In this document: piece after piece, positions 21,101-27,210 of the stretch
Layout of the letters: every line of letters begins with the position of its first letter
Numbering within the stretch: the first letter of the stretch is position 1
DNA from: Micrasema longulum
Lineage: Eukaryota; Arthropoda; Insecta; Trichoptera; Brachycentridae
Reading direction: 5' to 3'
NCBI GenBank assembly: GCA_022494885.1
Contig: JAGVSM010002963.1
Coordinates: forward strand, 124,001 to 188,000
Length of the DNA stretch: 64,000 nt
Translations under genes and position numbers: made by a program
Notes under the pieces: model-generated
Database searches by the model: none
The model's input: only the letters and a program-made list of their open reading frames with translations
Told to the model about the DNA's origin: nothing

Positions 21101-24070
21101 TAGAATGGTTTTTCTCCGTGTGGACGATTATATTACTATAAGATAACCGACCGTATAACGCGAAACGAGGAAGGATAAGTTATCTGCCTGGAGCTAGAAG
21201 ATGGAAGGCCTGTGGTTTGTACTATCTGAGTGCGTCTCAACCGGTGCCCGCTGCCCGCTGCCCGCTGCCTATTATTATTATCTAGTGGTATTATATAGGG
21301 CCAAGTACTTTTATTTAATAATAAGTTAAGGAATGCTATCTTTGTTTAGTTTTTTTATATTTTACTTTTTGTGCTGTTACATGTTCACTTAATTGCCATA
21401 CTTACTAGTTCTTTGCTCAATGTATTATTATTGTGTTTTTTTATTATTTTTTATTGTTAACTTTTTAAAATCATTCTTATATTGTTGAAATTCCATTTGT
21501 CGATGCGTTTTGTAGCTGCAAGACTTTTTGTAATGTTAACTATCATATTATAGAAATGTTATCAAATATCTAAATTTAGTAAATGGGGTCTAAAATTTCA
21601 ACCGTCCATGCGCTCAGTAGCTGCAAGACTTGTTGTAATCTAACTTCTATTTTAATAAATTTGCTTTTTATTTCGTTTTTTAAAATATCACTTAAACTCT
21701 AAACTTTATTGTCAAATAAAATGTTTAAAAATAAAAATGTAAATAGGGGCTAGATTTCTTACTGTCCATGCGCTCTGTAGCTGCAAGACGTGCTGTTATC
21801 TAGCTCCTATATATCATAATTGGAGACGAGGAACTAGAATCCCAACCGTCCATGCGCTCTGTAGCTGCAAGATGTGCTGGGATATTTATTTATTGTACAG
21901 CGCCCTTGAGGTGATTTTCACAAAAATGGCTCTATATAAATTATCCAAATATTATTATAATGGTTATGGACTAACATTATTATTTATTTTTTTAACATGG
22001 TTACAGTACTTACGTATTATAATTAATCAATAAATTCTGTCACTTTAGGCAATGCCTGTGTTAAGCCGAAATATTTAAAAACATAAATATATCACGACAG
22101 AGATAGAGATCACTGTAGAGAGAAGTAAGAAGTTATATGTGCTGGGTGCTGAAACAGCCCTGATAGGCCCAGAACCCTACTGTGGGTTGCCTGAATGTGC
22201 TCCTCCTAATGAGCTTAGGTCATGCGCCAGGAAGTAGAGTGTAATGCTCTGGCAAAAAGTATCTAGTCAGCACCATGCGAAGAAACTGATAAAAGGGTAC
22301 TAAAGCTCCGCCGAAATCGAGTGAAGGTTATTACTACCCGTTCAGGGCACTGCAGATTGAACAAACACCTCGCTAGAATGAACTTTTCCGAAACTTCTAG
22401 ATGTAGGTTCTGCAGTGCAGATGAGGAAACACCTATACACATTCTATGTGAATGCGATGCTTTACATCATAAAAAGAGCCTCATCCTCGGGGGACCGCTG
22501 GTTAAACCTGACGATGTTAAAGAGCTCGCCCCCTACTTAATAGCCTGCTACTTTACGGATGTGAGCTTGGAAGGGAGATTTAGCAAAATGTAAACTCTCG
22601 ACCTGGGCTTGGAGGGCGAGAACTATTCACGGGGACCCGTCACAATAAATCTTCACAGGTCGCAGTGACGTCAGGAGCTTGCATAGCACTGACCCCCACC
22701 TCTAAGAATAAGAACATTTGTTATACGTAATTAGTGGAAAAAAAAACATTTATACAAATCAATAGAAAGATTGGCAAATATTATTATTTATTTAATTATT
22801 TAACAATTGTAGTCTGCATTACTTTACGGGTTGTTTAACCCATCCAGAATGCAGACAGTAAATATAAGTTGGAAGTTAATTAATAGAAAGCAAATAGCTG
22901 CTAAACGACTGATATGTACAGACAAATAGATCCATGTTATCCACAGAAGCCGATTCAGCGAGAGAATTGCCCAATAATATGATAAGTATGATTATAAGAT
23001 TTTTAAAAAGTTCAAAATAATTTTAATCGGCGCAGTTTGTAAAGTTTTATTCAATTGAAGTAATTCTAACTGTTATTATGTCTTTTTGCTTTATTATTTT
23101 AATGTGTTTTGTTCTTCTCGAGAAGAGCATAAGCTTTATTATGGAGATTTTTTTGTTGATGTTTAAAACCAGTTATTATCAAAATAGAAAGTACTTACGG
23201 ATGAAAGTAATACTTAGTCATAAATTAATAATTTGTAAAGTGTCCTGGGCACGGGTACCCCAGTGAGGACACATTACATTTAATGATTCATATTATATAT
23301 AATACGCAAAATAACAAATCACAAAACTAACAAAAAGTCCAAGATTGTCTCTTTAGTAAATGTACATAATATGATAAAACTGAGCAATGTTTAATGAAGA
23401 CTTTTCTTAAAATGATCAGTTAGTAAAAAGTACTTTTAGAAGTGTTTTATACGAGTACAAGAGGGATTATTCAGTTTACATTGGGTCTAGTGATGATTCC
23501 GCGAGACAAACAACACACTTTTCAGTCAGGAATGATTATTTACACTAGACGAGATCGTCAACAAAACGGAGAACAATCTCAGGGAAACCTTTTTATGAAT
23601 CAAAAACATAATATTTGCTTCTCTTATCGCAGTATTTAGTGGAAAAGATAAAAAACGCAACGAGGGCCGGTCCCTGTCCACACATAATAACAAAAACACG
23701 CGTAGATAAACACCGAACTGGGGGAAACTCGGAAAGCGCAGAAATACGAGTCGAGGGAATCTCGCTATTTACTGCTGGCTATTAGTCACCACGCGTCGCG
23801 AAATGCCGCGGATATCCCAATAAACGAAGCCGACACCGGGACTTCATCATTACGCGGAAGCGACACATTTAAGGAAACAATGTCTATACATCTGTATACA
23901 AAGCTCAACTAGACGGAGCTAGATCCTAACGAATATTGTGCAACCGACGATTAATACGAACAGCCGCGTAATTAAAACCACACTCTTTACTCACCGTTTG
24001 CCAAAATATCTCTTAAGTGTATAAACAACACGTAAAGACTCGATAAAAACCATCTCGCGCACAGTCTCAT
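44..24070 (-). CDS. Ptp69D: Receptor-type protein tyrosine phosphatase 69D, extracellular part (14 exons, gene continues past position 1)
   Basis: Single-pass neuronal receptor tyrosine phosphatase; in Drosophila it acts in growth cones during axon guidance. Fourteen coding segments on the minus strand, all joined at GT/AG sites with matching phases except around E3 and within E11, give about 1,000 residues: signal peptide, two Ig domains, fibronectin type III domains, a membrane-proximal domain and a long acidic spacer. Identification rests on blocks shared with Drosophila Ptp69D in the same order (for example KAVGARKIYLNWT, RNLPYMFDNL, WGPKIR, PRISERNGAICCYR, DIDSNYTGF). The transmembrane helix and the two phosphatase domains are not in the window. 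Introns total about 22 kb and hold many mobile elements. Problems as given: E3 meets an in-frame TAG, roughly 85 expected residues between the Ig halves are missing, and E11 carries a one-base frameshift. Because all other exons are clean and conserved, assembly error or an unseen exon is likelier than a dead gene. Confidence 0.93.
300..500 (+). repeat. Dispersed repeat copy, paired with 6,925-7,095
   Basis: The stretch from GATACAGGAGTTAAAAT to CTTTCAATATAGCC matches 6,940-7,090 closely. Read on the plus strand both copies give a similar peptide (DTGVKILH...NN...FHI), so this may be a fragment of a retrotransposon coding region rather than a MITE. Family not recognised. It lies in the intron between E13 and E14. 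Confidence 0.45.
995..1185 (+). mobile_element. tRNA-derived SINE, family 1, 3' part
   Basis: The block from CCTGAAGCGTAGAACTGAT through CCAATGCAGCGCCCTATGC to GATAATGAAGAAG matches the bodies of the SINEs at 29,263-29,532 and 60,820-61,082. The tRNA-like head is missing or too decayed to see. It sits in an intron of Ptp69D, antisense to the gene. Confidence 0.6.
1316..2203 (-). CDS. Ptp69D: Ptp69D exon E13: long acidic, low-complexity extracellular spacer
   Basis: Largest exon, 888 nt. Acceptor TTCCAG at 2205-2204; donor TTGG|GTGAGT at 1315. It starts by completing the ACT codon of E12 and ends in phase 1. Most of it is rich in D, E, N, K and Q and predicted disordered; it opens with a run of lysines and KIKR|Q, which fits the furin pattern K-x-K-R, and has a second dibasic site (WKRQ). 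The last 20 residues (FDGQLDIDSNYTGF...) are conserved with Drosophila. In Drosophila the comparable spacer is roughly a third as long. Cleavage at KIKR is inference. Confidence 0.92.
2211..2275 (-). mobile_element. Non-LTR retrotransposon 3' tail fragment next to the E13 splice acceptor
   Basis: TTATTTATTTATTCTTTATT followed by AAGTTGTC and TGTAAACTTTTAGTAA resembles the 3' end at 16,370-16,450. On the minus strand it reads as a TAAA-type tail ending seven bases upstream of the E13 acceptor. Confidence 0.45.
2788..2906 (-). CDS. Ptp69D: Ptp69D exon E12: Thr-rich spacer
   Basis: Acceptor ATTACAG ending at 2907; donor ACA|GTAAGA at 2787. It encodes 39 full codons, with runs such as TTTAVPTTTAL and EVTTAEDADEDY, a composition typical of O-glycosylated stalks. 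Its phase (2 in, 1 out) fits only the second reading frame of E11, which is the main evidence for the frameshift there. Confidence 0.85.
3115..3260 (+). mobile_element. Possible degenerate tRNA-derived SINE head
   Basis: GGTGTTCGAGTCTACACC around 3,175-3,192 looks like a tRNA T-arm with a box B core (GTTCGAGTC), preceded about 45 bases upstream by a weak box A-like stretch. No acceptor stem closes, so this is not a working tRNA gene. Confidence 0.3.
3851..4134 (-). CDS. Ptp69D: Ptp69D exon E11: membrane-proximal domain, with frameshift
   Basis: Acceptor TCGCAG at 4136-4135 completes the AGG codon of E10 and gives RVFLVRMKSSQ, matching Drosophila RLYLVRI. It includes SYRQVH and AYLAEVHTG...DIILGDL, also matched. 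Donor AA|GTGAGA at 3850. The exon is 284 nt long, one base short of what the phases need: the first part reads to DLARRDGGG, while the end (CVLRARCASPCGLVTEVVDVQEVERQE) is in another frame that joins E12 correctly. The missing base lies around 3,920-3,970, in dense GCG/CGC repeats. Confidence 0.88.
4780..5400 (+). pseudogene. Non-LTR retrotransposon reverse transcriptase C-terminal fragment
   Basis: The open stretch 5,046-5,366 reads LGVWWFDFIRN...VIKRKRYGRLSHILRMPPENL... and ends near a short tail, the arrangement seen after the reverse transcriptase domain of non-LTR elements (R..W.GH..RM.P..L). Upstream, to about 4,780, broken frames contain pieces such as PFMDANCGT, resembling the usual LYGCE(S/L)W block. 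Several stops and frame changes make it dead. It sits in the E10-E11 intron, antisense to the host gene. Confidence 0.6.
5595..5770 (-). repeat. Interspersed repeat Z, copy 1
   Basis: Reverse complement matches 22,808-22,985 and 28,580-28,800 and, in part, 47,530-47,660: shared blocks include TTCATTAA...AGCAGCTATCTGCTTTCT and AAGTCAGAATTCACCCATTA. No coding potential. Family unknown. Confidence 0.6.
5845..5999 (-). CDS. Ptp69D: Ptp69D exon E10
   Basis: Acceptor CCTCCAG ending at 6000; donor ACAG|GTCCGT at 5844. It encodes 51 codons plus two bases, ending in RLYMPRISERNGAICCYR, nearly identical to the Drosophila block YLPKISERNGPICCYR, with its paired cysteines. Confidence 0.95.
6590..7410. 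mobile_element. Inverted-repeat DNA element (long terminal inverted repeats) with nested insertions
   Basis: 6,592-6,692 and the reverse complement of 7,315-7,408 match over about 95 bases, including ACCACTTACCGAC and TTTTATGTCTACCGGTTT and CCAACATGCAA. The interior holds a rearranged repeat Y (6,733-6,905) and the 300-500-like repeat. No transposase is visible. A TTAA sits at the left TIR (before CCACTTACCGAC) and TTTA at the right, so a piggyBac-type origin is possible but unproven. Confidence 0.65.
6733..6905. repeat. Repeat Y, copy 1, with inverted interior
   Basis: Starts in plus orientation (GAGTATGTCCAAATGCTTG...) but from about 6,811 the interior (AGCCAATGACAGGTCATAAG to CTCTGTTG) is in reverse orientation compared with copies at 11,634, 31,366 and 62,922. 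Confidence 0.6.
7763..7948 (-). CDS. Ptp69D: Ptp69D exon E9: fibronectin type III segment
   Basis: Acceptor CTGTGCAG ending at 7949; donor CCG|GTGAGT at 7762. Exactly 62 codons, phase 0 on both sides. SWGPKIRHVQA and APNTNFTVKISAVTR match the Drosophila WGPKIRRI and SPNTNYTVTVSAITR, the closing strands of a fibronectin III fold. Confidence 0.95.
9278..9475 (-). CDS. Ptp69D: Ptp69D exon E8: end of one fibronectin III domain and start of the next
   Basis: Acceptor TCCGCAG ending at 9476; donor AAC|GTGAGG at 9277. It encodes 66 codons in phase 0. ARSCSELTGECGAWSAPVNG and TMDG align with the Drosophila ACSDLTKTCGPWSENVNGTTMDG, and PPGTPNGRVI with PKTPNGKVV. The exon is strikingly GC-rich and contains a G/A-rich codon run (DGAAGAPAAAA). 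Confidence 0.93.
9752..10185 (+). pseudogene. Non-LTR (RTE-type) retrotransposon 3' coding fragment, broken
   Basis: 9,752-9,975 (TGGTTTGGTCATGTAGAACG and GACGTGGCATGATCAG) and 10,118-10,180 (AGACGTGTGTGGCGGTCCAT to GGCGTGATGGT) match the end of the element at 54,085-54,930 and 61,345-61,855. The two parts are separated by about 140 unrelated bases. Its end lies only about 45 bases from the E7 donor. Confidence 0.6.
10228..10460 (-). CDS. Ptp69D: Ptp69D exon E7: fibronectin type III domain
   Basis: Acceptor TTCTGCAG ending at 10,461; donor AAG|GTATTC at 10,227. It completes a split GAC codon, then 77 codons. VTVGWSPPPEPLAEYVHYYE and GNYRNLPYMFDNLTPDTSY match Drosophila ITIGWNPPPPDLIDYIQYYE and RNLPYMFDKL at high identity; this is one of the strongest identifiers of the gene. 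Confidence 0.97.
10873..10892. repeat. (TA)n microsatellite
   Basis: About ten TA units in the E6-E7 intron. Confidence 0.9.
11220..11445 (-). CDS. Ptp69D: Ptp69D exon E6: fibronectin type III domain
   Basis: Acceptor ATCTCAG ending at 11,446; donor AAG|GTTCGT at 11,219, leaving one base (phase 1). INDGNSAIEAYSLQL and LEPGATYQLKMVAKNSQGYG match the Drosophila NDGNDPIQKFFITLQ and FKPNTTYFLRIVGKNSIG. Ends ITTLQE, as in Drosophila GITTLS. Confidence 0.95.
11634..11838 (+). repeat. Repeat Y, copy 2
   Basis: Near-complete copy: starts GAGTATGTCCAAAT, passes TTCTAGGCATTTACAGGGCT and ends CTGCCTATGTTT. The first dozen bases and the last dozen (best seen at 31,366-31,568) are roughly inverted (GTATGTCCAAA / TTTGAACATAC), so Y is probably a MITE with short ends. 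Confidence 0.65.
11838..12135 (-). pseudogene. RTE-type non-LTR 3' fragment
   Basis: ACCATCACGCCGTTTCACCG followed by GGGTAGGCAGAGGATAGAACGCC is the reverse complement of the shared element end. Further right, CTCTATATGTCCAAACCAAC and TTGTCGATAATGCTTACCTCAG match 61,480-61,600 in reverse. Confidence 0.6.
12356..12498 (-). CDS. Ptp69D: Ptp69D exon E5: end of Ig2, start of first fibronectin III domain
   Basis: Acceptor GTGAAG ending at 12,499; donor ACG|GTGAGG at 12,355. NGTYLCGV supplies the second Ig cysteine; LEKPQISIDFMKAVGARK and IYLNWT match Drosophila VPQVSIDFAKAVGANKIYLNWT. Phase 1 in, 0 out. Confidence 0.96.
12520..13735. other. AT-rich intron, nothing recognised
   Basis: No coding potential or family assignment. 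Contains poly-T/poly-A runs and a short GC patch near 13,050 (GAGCCGCGCGCCGCCGCATA). Confidence 0.6.
13741..13881 (-). CDS. Ptp69D: Ptp69D exon E4: middle of Ig2
   Basis: Acceptor TTTTGTAG ending at 13,882; donor AATG|GTCAGT at 13,740. It encodes FNLTEVKWRKDKEMNK and ETHINGSLKLPDISRKDN, matching Drosophila NLKWLKDG and DTHLNFTLEFTEVYKKEN: tryptophan and lower strands of the second Ig domain. It expects a preceding exon ending in phase 1, which was not found. Confidence 0.9.
14080..14500 (+). mobile_element. Solo-LTR-like promoter region
   Basis: CTATAAAAGG at 14,290-14,299, then a CAGTCAGCAGTAGATCAGTTC initiator-like stretch, AATAAA at 14,417, and a terminal GTCAACTCCAACTAGCGTAGGAGCTCC. The last block resembles 32,790-32,830 read on the minus strand. 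The U3-TATA-polyA order fits an LTR. Exact ends are not clear. Confidence 0.45.
14640..14905 (-). other. Unassigned ORF with one internal stop between Ptp69D E3 and E4
   Basis: Reading leftward from TTGCAG at about 14,912, one frame stays open for about 58 codons (YFEYVVRHSEKYKIL..., with ELAVNCYAKF), meets one TGA, then continues (CLPTRSRMSDSGHS...) to about 14,640. Either a missing Ig exon or a mobile-element coding fragment. It shows no clear match to Drosophila Ptp69D, and the donor phase does not fit E4, so the transposon reading is preferred. Confidence 0.35.
15503..15644. other. GC-rich block abutting E3, possible short inverted-repeat insertion
   Basis: 142 bases of very high GC bounded by TAGCGCCAGCGC and, inverted, TAGCGCGCCACTGC. 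The in-frame TAG that ends E3 is the first codon of this block. It could be a small insertion or mis-assembled exon sequence. No target-site duplication was seen. Confidence 0.35.
15645..15717 (-). CDS. Ptp69D: Ptp69D exon E3: part of Ig1, runs into TAG
   Basis: Acceptor TTGGCAG ending at 15,718 completes the CAG codon of E2 and gives YRTSLQNVTLSVDADGN followed by RARGVLL, comparable to the middle strands of Drosophila Ig1. The frame then hits TAG at 15,644-15,642 and no convincing donor lies before it. The strand with the second Ig1 cysteine (D.G.Y.C) should follow but is absent. Confidence 0.72.
15986..16231. mobile_element. MITE family M1, near-complete copy A
   Basis: Terminal inverted repeats GGCCCCGATTACAATGGGAA and its partner at 16,205-16,231 (TTCCCACTGTAATCGGGGCC) with GTTAACA inside both. 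About 245 bp, no ORF. This is the best copy of a family present at least nine times in the window. Confidence 0.85.
16367..16880 (-). pseudogene. Non-LTR retrotransposon C-terminal fragment
   Basis: Minus-strand frame 16,880-16,647 reads IFQNKAMRIILERN and LTVKQQIKYNVANFIHNI, the block that follows the reverse transcriptase domain in Jockey/CR1-type elements. A TAAA-rich tail at 16,367-16,395 marks the 3' end. 5' truncated. Confidence 0.7.
16880..16945 (+). pseudogene. RTE-type 3' end fragment
   Basis: AGAGTGATGTGGCGTTCTAT through GGCGCGATGGTTTGTT matches the terminal part of the copy at 61,790-61,855. Confidence 0.55.
17513..18222. mobile_element. Non-autonomous DNA element with 20-bp inverted ends
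   Basis: Left end TAAATGTCGTTTAGCGCCGG and the reverse complement of the right end (TAAATGCCGCTTTACGCCGG) match at 17 of 20 bases. About 710 bp, no ORF of note, and an internal tandem duplication. Confidence 0.65.
17862..18064. repeat. Tandem duplication, two units of about 100 bp
   Basis: AAAAAAGTGTGAGAATTTAA...TAGTACCGGCGAACTGGTG...GATTATTATTTATTTTG occurs twice head to tail with only a few differences, inside the inverted-repeat element. Confidence 0.9.
18365..18480. repeat. Repeat Y, copy 3, truncated foldback
   Basis: CAACAGAGAGGGAAAACATT to GACCTGTCATTGG is followed directly by the inverted start (AAAATGTTTTCCCTCTCT) and CATACTCAAACATC. Confidence 0.6.
18906..19050 (-). CDS. Ptp69D: Ptp69D exon E2: start of mature protein and first half of Ig1
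   Basis: Acceptor TTTTGCAG ending at 19,051; donor GCA|GTAAGT at 18,905. It encodes VAIIPEIIQVKAEGRLGSN, ATLSCVITPADAAVEWTFHD and TPIVIDGK: a classic Ig opening with the first cysteine and the tryptophan, comparable to Drosophila NVSLECAS..EAVAWKLG. Phase 1 in, 2 out. Confidence 0.92.
19240..19300 (-). mobile_element. Non-LTR 3' end fragment, family P (TTA tail)
   Basis: TATTATTATGGATAATTTAT followed by ATAGTGCCATTTTCGTAATAT is the reverse complement of the common end GGCGCTATATAAATTATCCA; also at 41,010 and 60,480. Confidence 0.5.
19780..19870 (-). repeat. Repeat paired with 30,255-30,335
   Basis: CCTCTTTATTCCCTTTTCCC and AATTGATTTAAGGTAATT are the reverse complement of blocks at 30,270-30,335. 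Probably a retrotransposon 3' region. Confidence 0.45.
20205..20640 (+). pseudogene. RTE-type non-LTR 3' fragment, interrupted
   Basis: 20,205-20,260 (TGGTTTGGTCATGTAGAACG) and 20,495-20,640 (AAATCTTAAGTCTGGTCATG, GTATGTGGCGGTCCATCTTC) are collinear with 54,100-54,330 read in reverse. About 230 AT-rich bases split them. Confidence 0.55.
21243..21268. repeat. GCCCGCT short tandem repeat
   Basis: About 3.5 head-to-tail heptamers (GCCCGCTGCCCGCTGCCCGC). Confidence 0.85.
21480..21960 (+). mobile_element. Repeat P: internally tandem retrotransposon 3' region
   Basis: Four diverged units carrying TCCATGCGCTCTGTAGCTGC (21,497; 21,606; 21,764; 21,850), then GGCGCCCTTGAGGTGATTTT-like sequence and TATATAAATTATCCA before an ATT-rich tail. 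The last two units and the end recur at 54,940-55,170. Confidence 0.65.
22130..22720 (+). pseudogene. R1/Jockey-superfamily non-LTR element, RNase H and C-terminal fragment
   Basis: Upstream frame has AETALIGPEPYCGLPECAPP, a piece of the usual retrotransposon RNase H end. 22,321-22,593 then reads TTRSGHCRLNKHLARM...CRFCSADEETPIHILCECDAL, the Cys2-His-Cys block that closes R1- and Jockey-like second ORFs, and ends with a stop at 22,591. 5' truncated, with one stop (CARK*) and frame changes between the parts. It lies in the first intron of Ptp69D, antisense. Confidence 0.75.
22808..22985 (+). repeat. Repeat Z, copy 2
   Basis: TAGTCTGCATTACTTTACGG to GAGAGAATTGCCC; matches 28,580-28,800 over its length. 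Confidence 0.65.
23995..24070 (-). CDS. Ptp69D: Ptp69D exon E1: start codon and signal peptide
   Basis: ATG at 24,070-24,068 in CATCACAATGAG context. It encodes MRLCARWFLSSLYVLFIHLR followed by DILAN: basic start, hydrophobic core, then a likely cleavage region near the exon end. Donor G|GTGAGT at 23,994, leaving one base that joins E2 in frame. Secretion signal expected for a type I membrane receptor. The 5' UTR boundary and promoter were not determined. Confidence 0.85.
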
Positions 24071-24515
24071 TGTGATGGCGGATGCTTTATTATTTCCTCG
24101 GGATCTCGCCACAATACACCAATTTGTATAAAAGTTACGCACTAAACAAAAACGGTAGTTCGCACATGTTTATTTCGAGTGTCCGGTATCCCACAGGTTT
24201 CGATATTTAAACATAAATAATAAAAAATCTGCCCCAGCCCCTAGCTGACACCCACAAGCCGTGCGCAATCCCATAGAAATGTATTTATATGACGTAGATG
24301 AGGAATAAAGACGTAAATAACCGGGACTGCGTTCCTACACTCTAATTATACGTTGGAAGATCGTCTTATGGAATGTAAATGCAAAATGTTCATCCCCATC
24401 ATTATTCCTGTTCTTAGTAGATTTTTTTTTTTTTAAAACATCTTTTTTGAATTTGTTCTTTCATGCTTCTTTCATAACAAACAATAAAACTCTGTGAACA
24501 ACTATACCGTTTAGA
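24071..24515. other. Region upstream of the Ptp69D start
   Basis: Should hold the 5' UTR. A minus-strand TTTTTGTTTAG near 24,145 could be an acceptor for an upstream non-coding exon. No minus-strand TATA box was seen close by; the TATAAAAG at 24,126 is on the plus strand. Confidence 0.3.
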
Positions 24516-24535
24516 AACAAAATAAATATTTATAT

Positions 24536-25207
24536 TTCTTCTTCTTCTTTTTTGGCTTTTTTTACCTCTAACTGGGGTGTTCTAGCCAGTGTCAAGTTTA
24601 AGTTATCTTATTGAAATATTTACACATGTGTTAGTACTATACATACAAGTTAGTGTGTTAGTATTTATATTACATACACTTTACATACTATATAACCTAT
24701 TTATAACTTAATTCCATTTACAACTACGTATTTACATAAAAAAAATAATATCTGTTTATTGGGTGGGGACAAGAGAGTTAAAATATTAGTGGGGAATGGG
24801 ACGCTGATTTTTGAGAGGTCAGATAGGAACTCAGGATAACAATCATTTATGGGGCATCCAAAGAAAACATGATTCAGATCTTCCTCCTCAAGCTGACATT
24901 CGCACATGGCAGAGTCCCGGACATGAATTTTAAACAAATGAGAACTATTGCAACAATGTCCAATGCGCATTTTGCATGTAAAAGATGTCTCAAATTTGTT
25001 CAGAATCACTTTGGAAAACCAAGGCTTTTCTGTTTCAATGAAAAACCAAGGCTTTTCTGTTTCAATTGGAAAAGGTGTCTTCCCTTGGCTTGATATATAT
25101 TTTGATCTCACAGCACGATCAACAAACGTCACAAGGGCACTGAGCTAATTAGAAATCTGTTTAATGTCACAAAGTTTGAATATTGTTTAAGTTATTTTAC
25201 TTTATGC
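24536..25207 (-). mobile_element. 5'-truncated non-LTR retrotransposon with 20-bp target-site duplication
   Basis: Identical 20-bp flanks AACAAAATAAATATTTATAT at 24,516-24,535 and 25,208-25,227 define a 672-bp insertion. Its minus strand carries one frame (25,132-24,701) ending in CKMRIGHCCNSSHLFKIH and CECQLEEEDLNHVFFGCP, the C-terminal Cys/His block of a non-LTR second ORF, then a 3' end with AAGAAGAAG tail. A 27-bp piece of the coding sequence is duplicated in frame (IETEKPWF twice) at 25,017-25,072. Perfect flanks suggest a fairly recent insertion. Confidence 0.85.
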
Positions 25208-25227
25208 AACAAAATAAATATTTATAT

Positions 25228-26040
25228 ATTGGAGTAGTGTAAGCTGATTCAGGACAGCAGGGAAATTAAATTTTGGCATACTAAATGTCTCAGCGCAAAA
25301 GGATAATTGGGAAATGGAATGAATGGACTGACAATTTTGCAGTTTTTTTCGCATTCCTCTGGAAACTGCTTAAGCGGCTAAACTCCACAATATAATAATT
25401 AAGTTTTCTTTGTCGCGATAATTTTATTTTTGTTTATTATTAATGACATTTTGTGATGAGTTTTTGTACAAAAAGCAATCAGCGATTAAACATGTACTTC
25501 TATCGAGTTCAAAGCAGATACTTAATTCAAGTGACAAATAATAACTTTTAATTTGATTTTTAAAATAATATAGATACGAAAGAGACAGAATTGAATTAGG
25601 CGAGAGAAAAAGAGACTGCTATAGGAATTAATTTACAGCCATATTTTTTTCATGTTCTACCAACAAATCTAATTTGTAAAATTTTAAGGGATACCTTTTA
25701 TAAGTGTAAAAAAATATTTTAAAATAAAAATCTTACGGTAATTCTTGGTCAATTCGTTCATTGATTGCTCCTGAACGCTGCTTAGCAAAGACCACAGATG
25801 ATTTATGTTTTGACCATCGCTGGAGTAGGTACCATTTGCATTATGAGCGCTTAGTTTTAAAAATATTTTGAACATTATAATAATGAGTATACGATGGCAG
25901 GTATATTTGCTATGGTTATTAAACAATATCACATTAAAAAAATTTGGTTCATATAAATTATAAAAGTATGCTTATGAATATCACTTTATTAAAAATAACC
26001 TTTGTCTCAAGTCAGTATAAGAGTAAAGGCGGTAAAAAAA
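25228..26040. other. Intergenic, nothing recognised
   Basis: AT-rich with no supportable gene or repeat assignment. Confidence 0.5.
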
Positions 26041-26135
26041 ATAAACGAACAAACAAACGTAACGGTAGGCAAAGAGGATAGAACGCCACATCACTCTATC
26101 TTTGCATACGGATCTCGCTTCCTATACATTCATAC
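26040..26135 (-). pseudogene. RTE-type 3' end fragment
   Basis: GTAGGCAAAGAGGATAGAAC and CATCACTCTATCTTTGCATA are the reverse complement of the end at 61,770-61,830. Confidence 0.5.
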
Positions 26136-26719
26136 AACTTCAGTTAATTAAAATTTGTTTTAAATTTTAAGTTCAAAGTTCATTCATTAAATTACACTTA
26201 TTAAATGACCCTTTTCTTATCTACTATGTTGTGTCAATCAATATTTCCGCGCGCACAATAATATTTTAGAGAAATTAACAGATTTCTTTTATTTTACCTT
26301 ACATTTGTGTTATGATTACATTTTTTCCCATCGTGCAACATTACGCGGCGACATCACGAATGCGCGCGGCGAAAGTAAGGCATAGTGGGGGAATTTTCGG
26401 ACACAGTCCGATGTATTCAAATATGATTCTATGCTCCTTCTGGACTATTCTTAATTCTATGCTAAAAAGTAATGATTCTTATCCATTGCGAACAAATAGT
26501 ATTAACGTTTAGCTAATCATGAATATAAAAAATTCGCATTTATCAAATATAAATTTCTGTTGATATGTTTTTTAATTGGTTTTTATTTAAATAGAAATGC
26601 GAATAATAAACATTGCATTAAATGGCTTACCTCTAACTCTAAACATAGCAAGCCTGATATTTAATAATGTCGATAAAACAGCGATCCTAAAATGTCTTAA
26701 AATTTTATTGACTGCCAGG

Positions 26720-27210
26720 CCTAGTTCATAAAACGCCCTGTAGAGGGCGATTCGAGCGATCCGCGAATATGGCGGAATATTTAACCATCTAAAAAACAAG
26801 CAGTTCTATGGATCCCGCCGTCGGAGACGATCGTGTTGTGGCTACCCGCGTAGTTTTTAATCTAAAAAGTGTTTAAAAATATTGAATTTGTGAGAATTTA
26901 CGGTAAGTTGTATACCATTAAGAGTGATATTGTGATACTTGTGCTGGAAGTGAGTTCGTTTGTATATTTAAAATGTTTTAAGTGAATAACACGACACAAA
27001 TGTCAGACTGTTCAGTCAACGACAATAACGGAGTATTACAATAGGTAAGCACTAAACAAATTGTATAATGTTTTTACAGTGTAAGCAGAATTACGTGGTA
27101 AATTTTGCATTGTGTTCAAATAGGTTTGTTAGCGTGTAATGTTATTTAAAAATAGTATTTTTGAATTTATAATCAAAATGGCGCCCGGGCTCAGCGGGGG
27201 GATTTGTTGG
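26720..27210 (+). promoter_or_regulatory. CpG-bearing stretch, candidate promoter or first exon
   Basis: CpG sites are dense here compared with the surroundings (GATTCGAGCGATCCGCG, CCCGCCGTCGGAGACGATCG). Donor-like sites follow at 26,903 (ACG|GTAAGT) and 27,045 (TAG|GTAAGC) on the plus strand. It may be the start of a gene transcribed away from Ptp69D with a long first intron; no coding exon was found downstream. Confidence 0.3.

Noticed and set aside
27179..27200. TGGCGCCCGGGCTC as a retroviral primer-binding site
   Set aside because: No LTR upstream and no gag/pol downstream.
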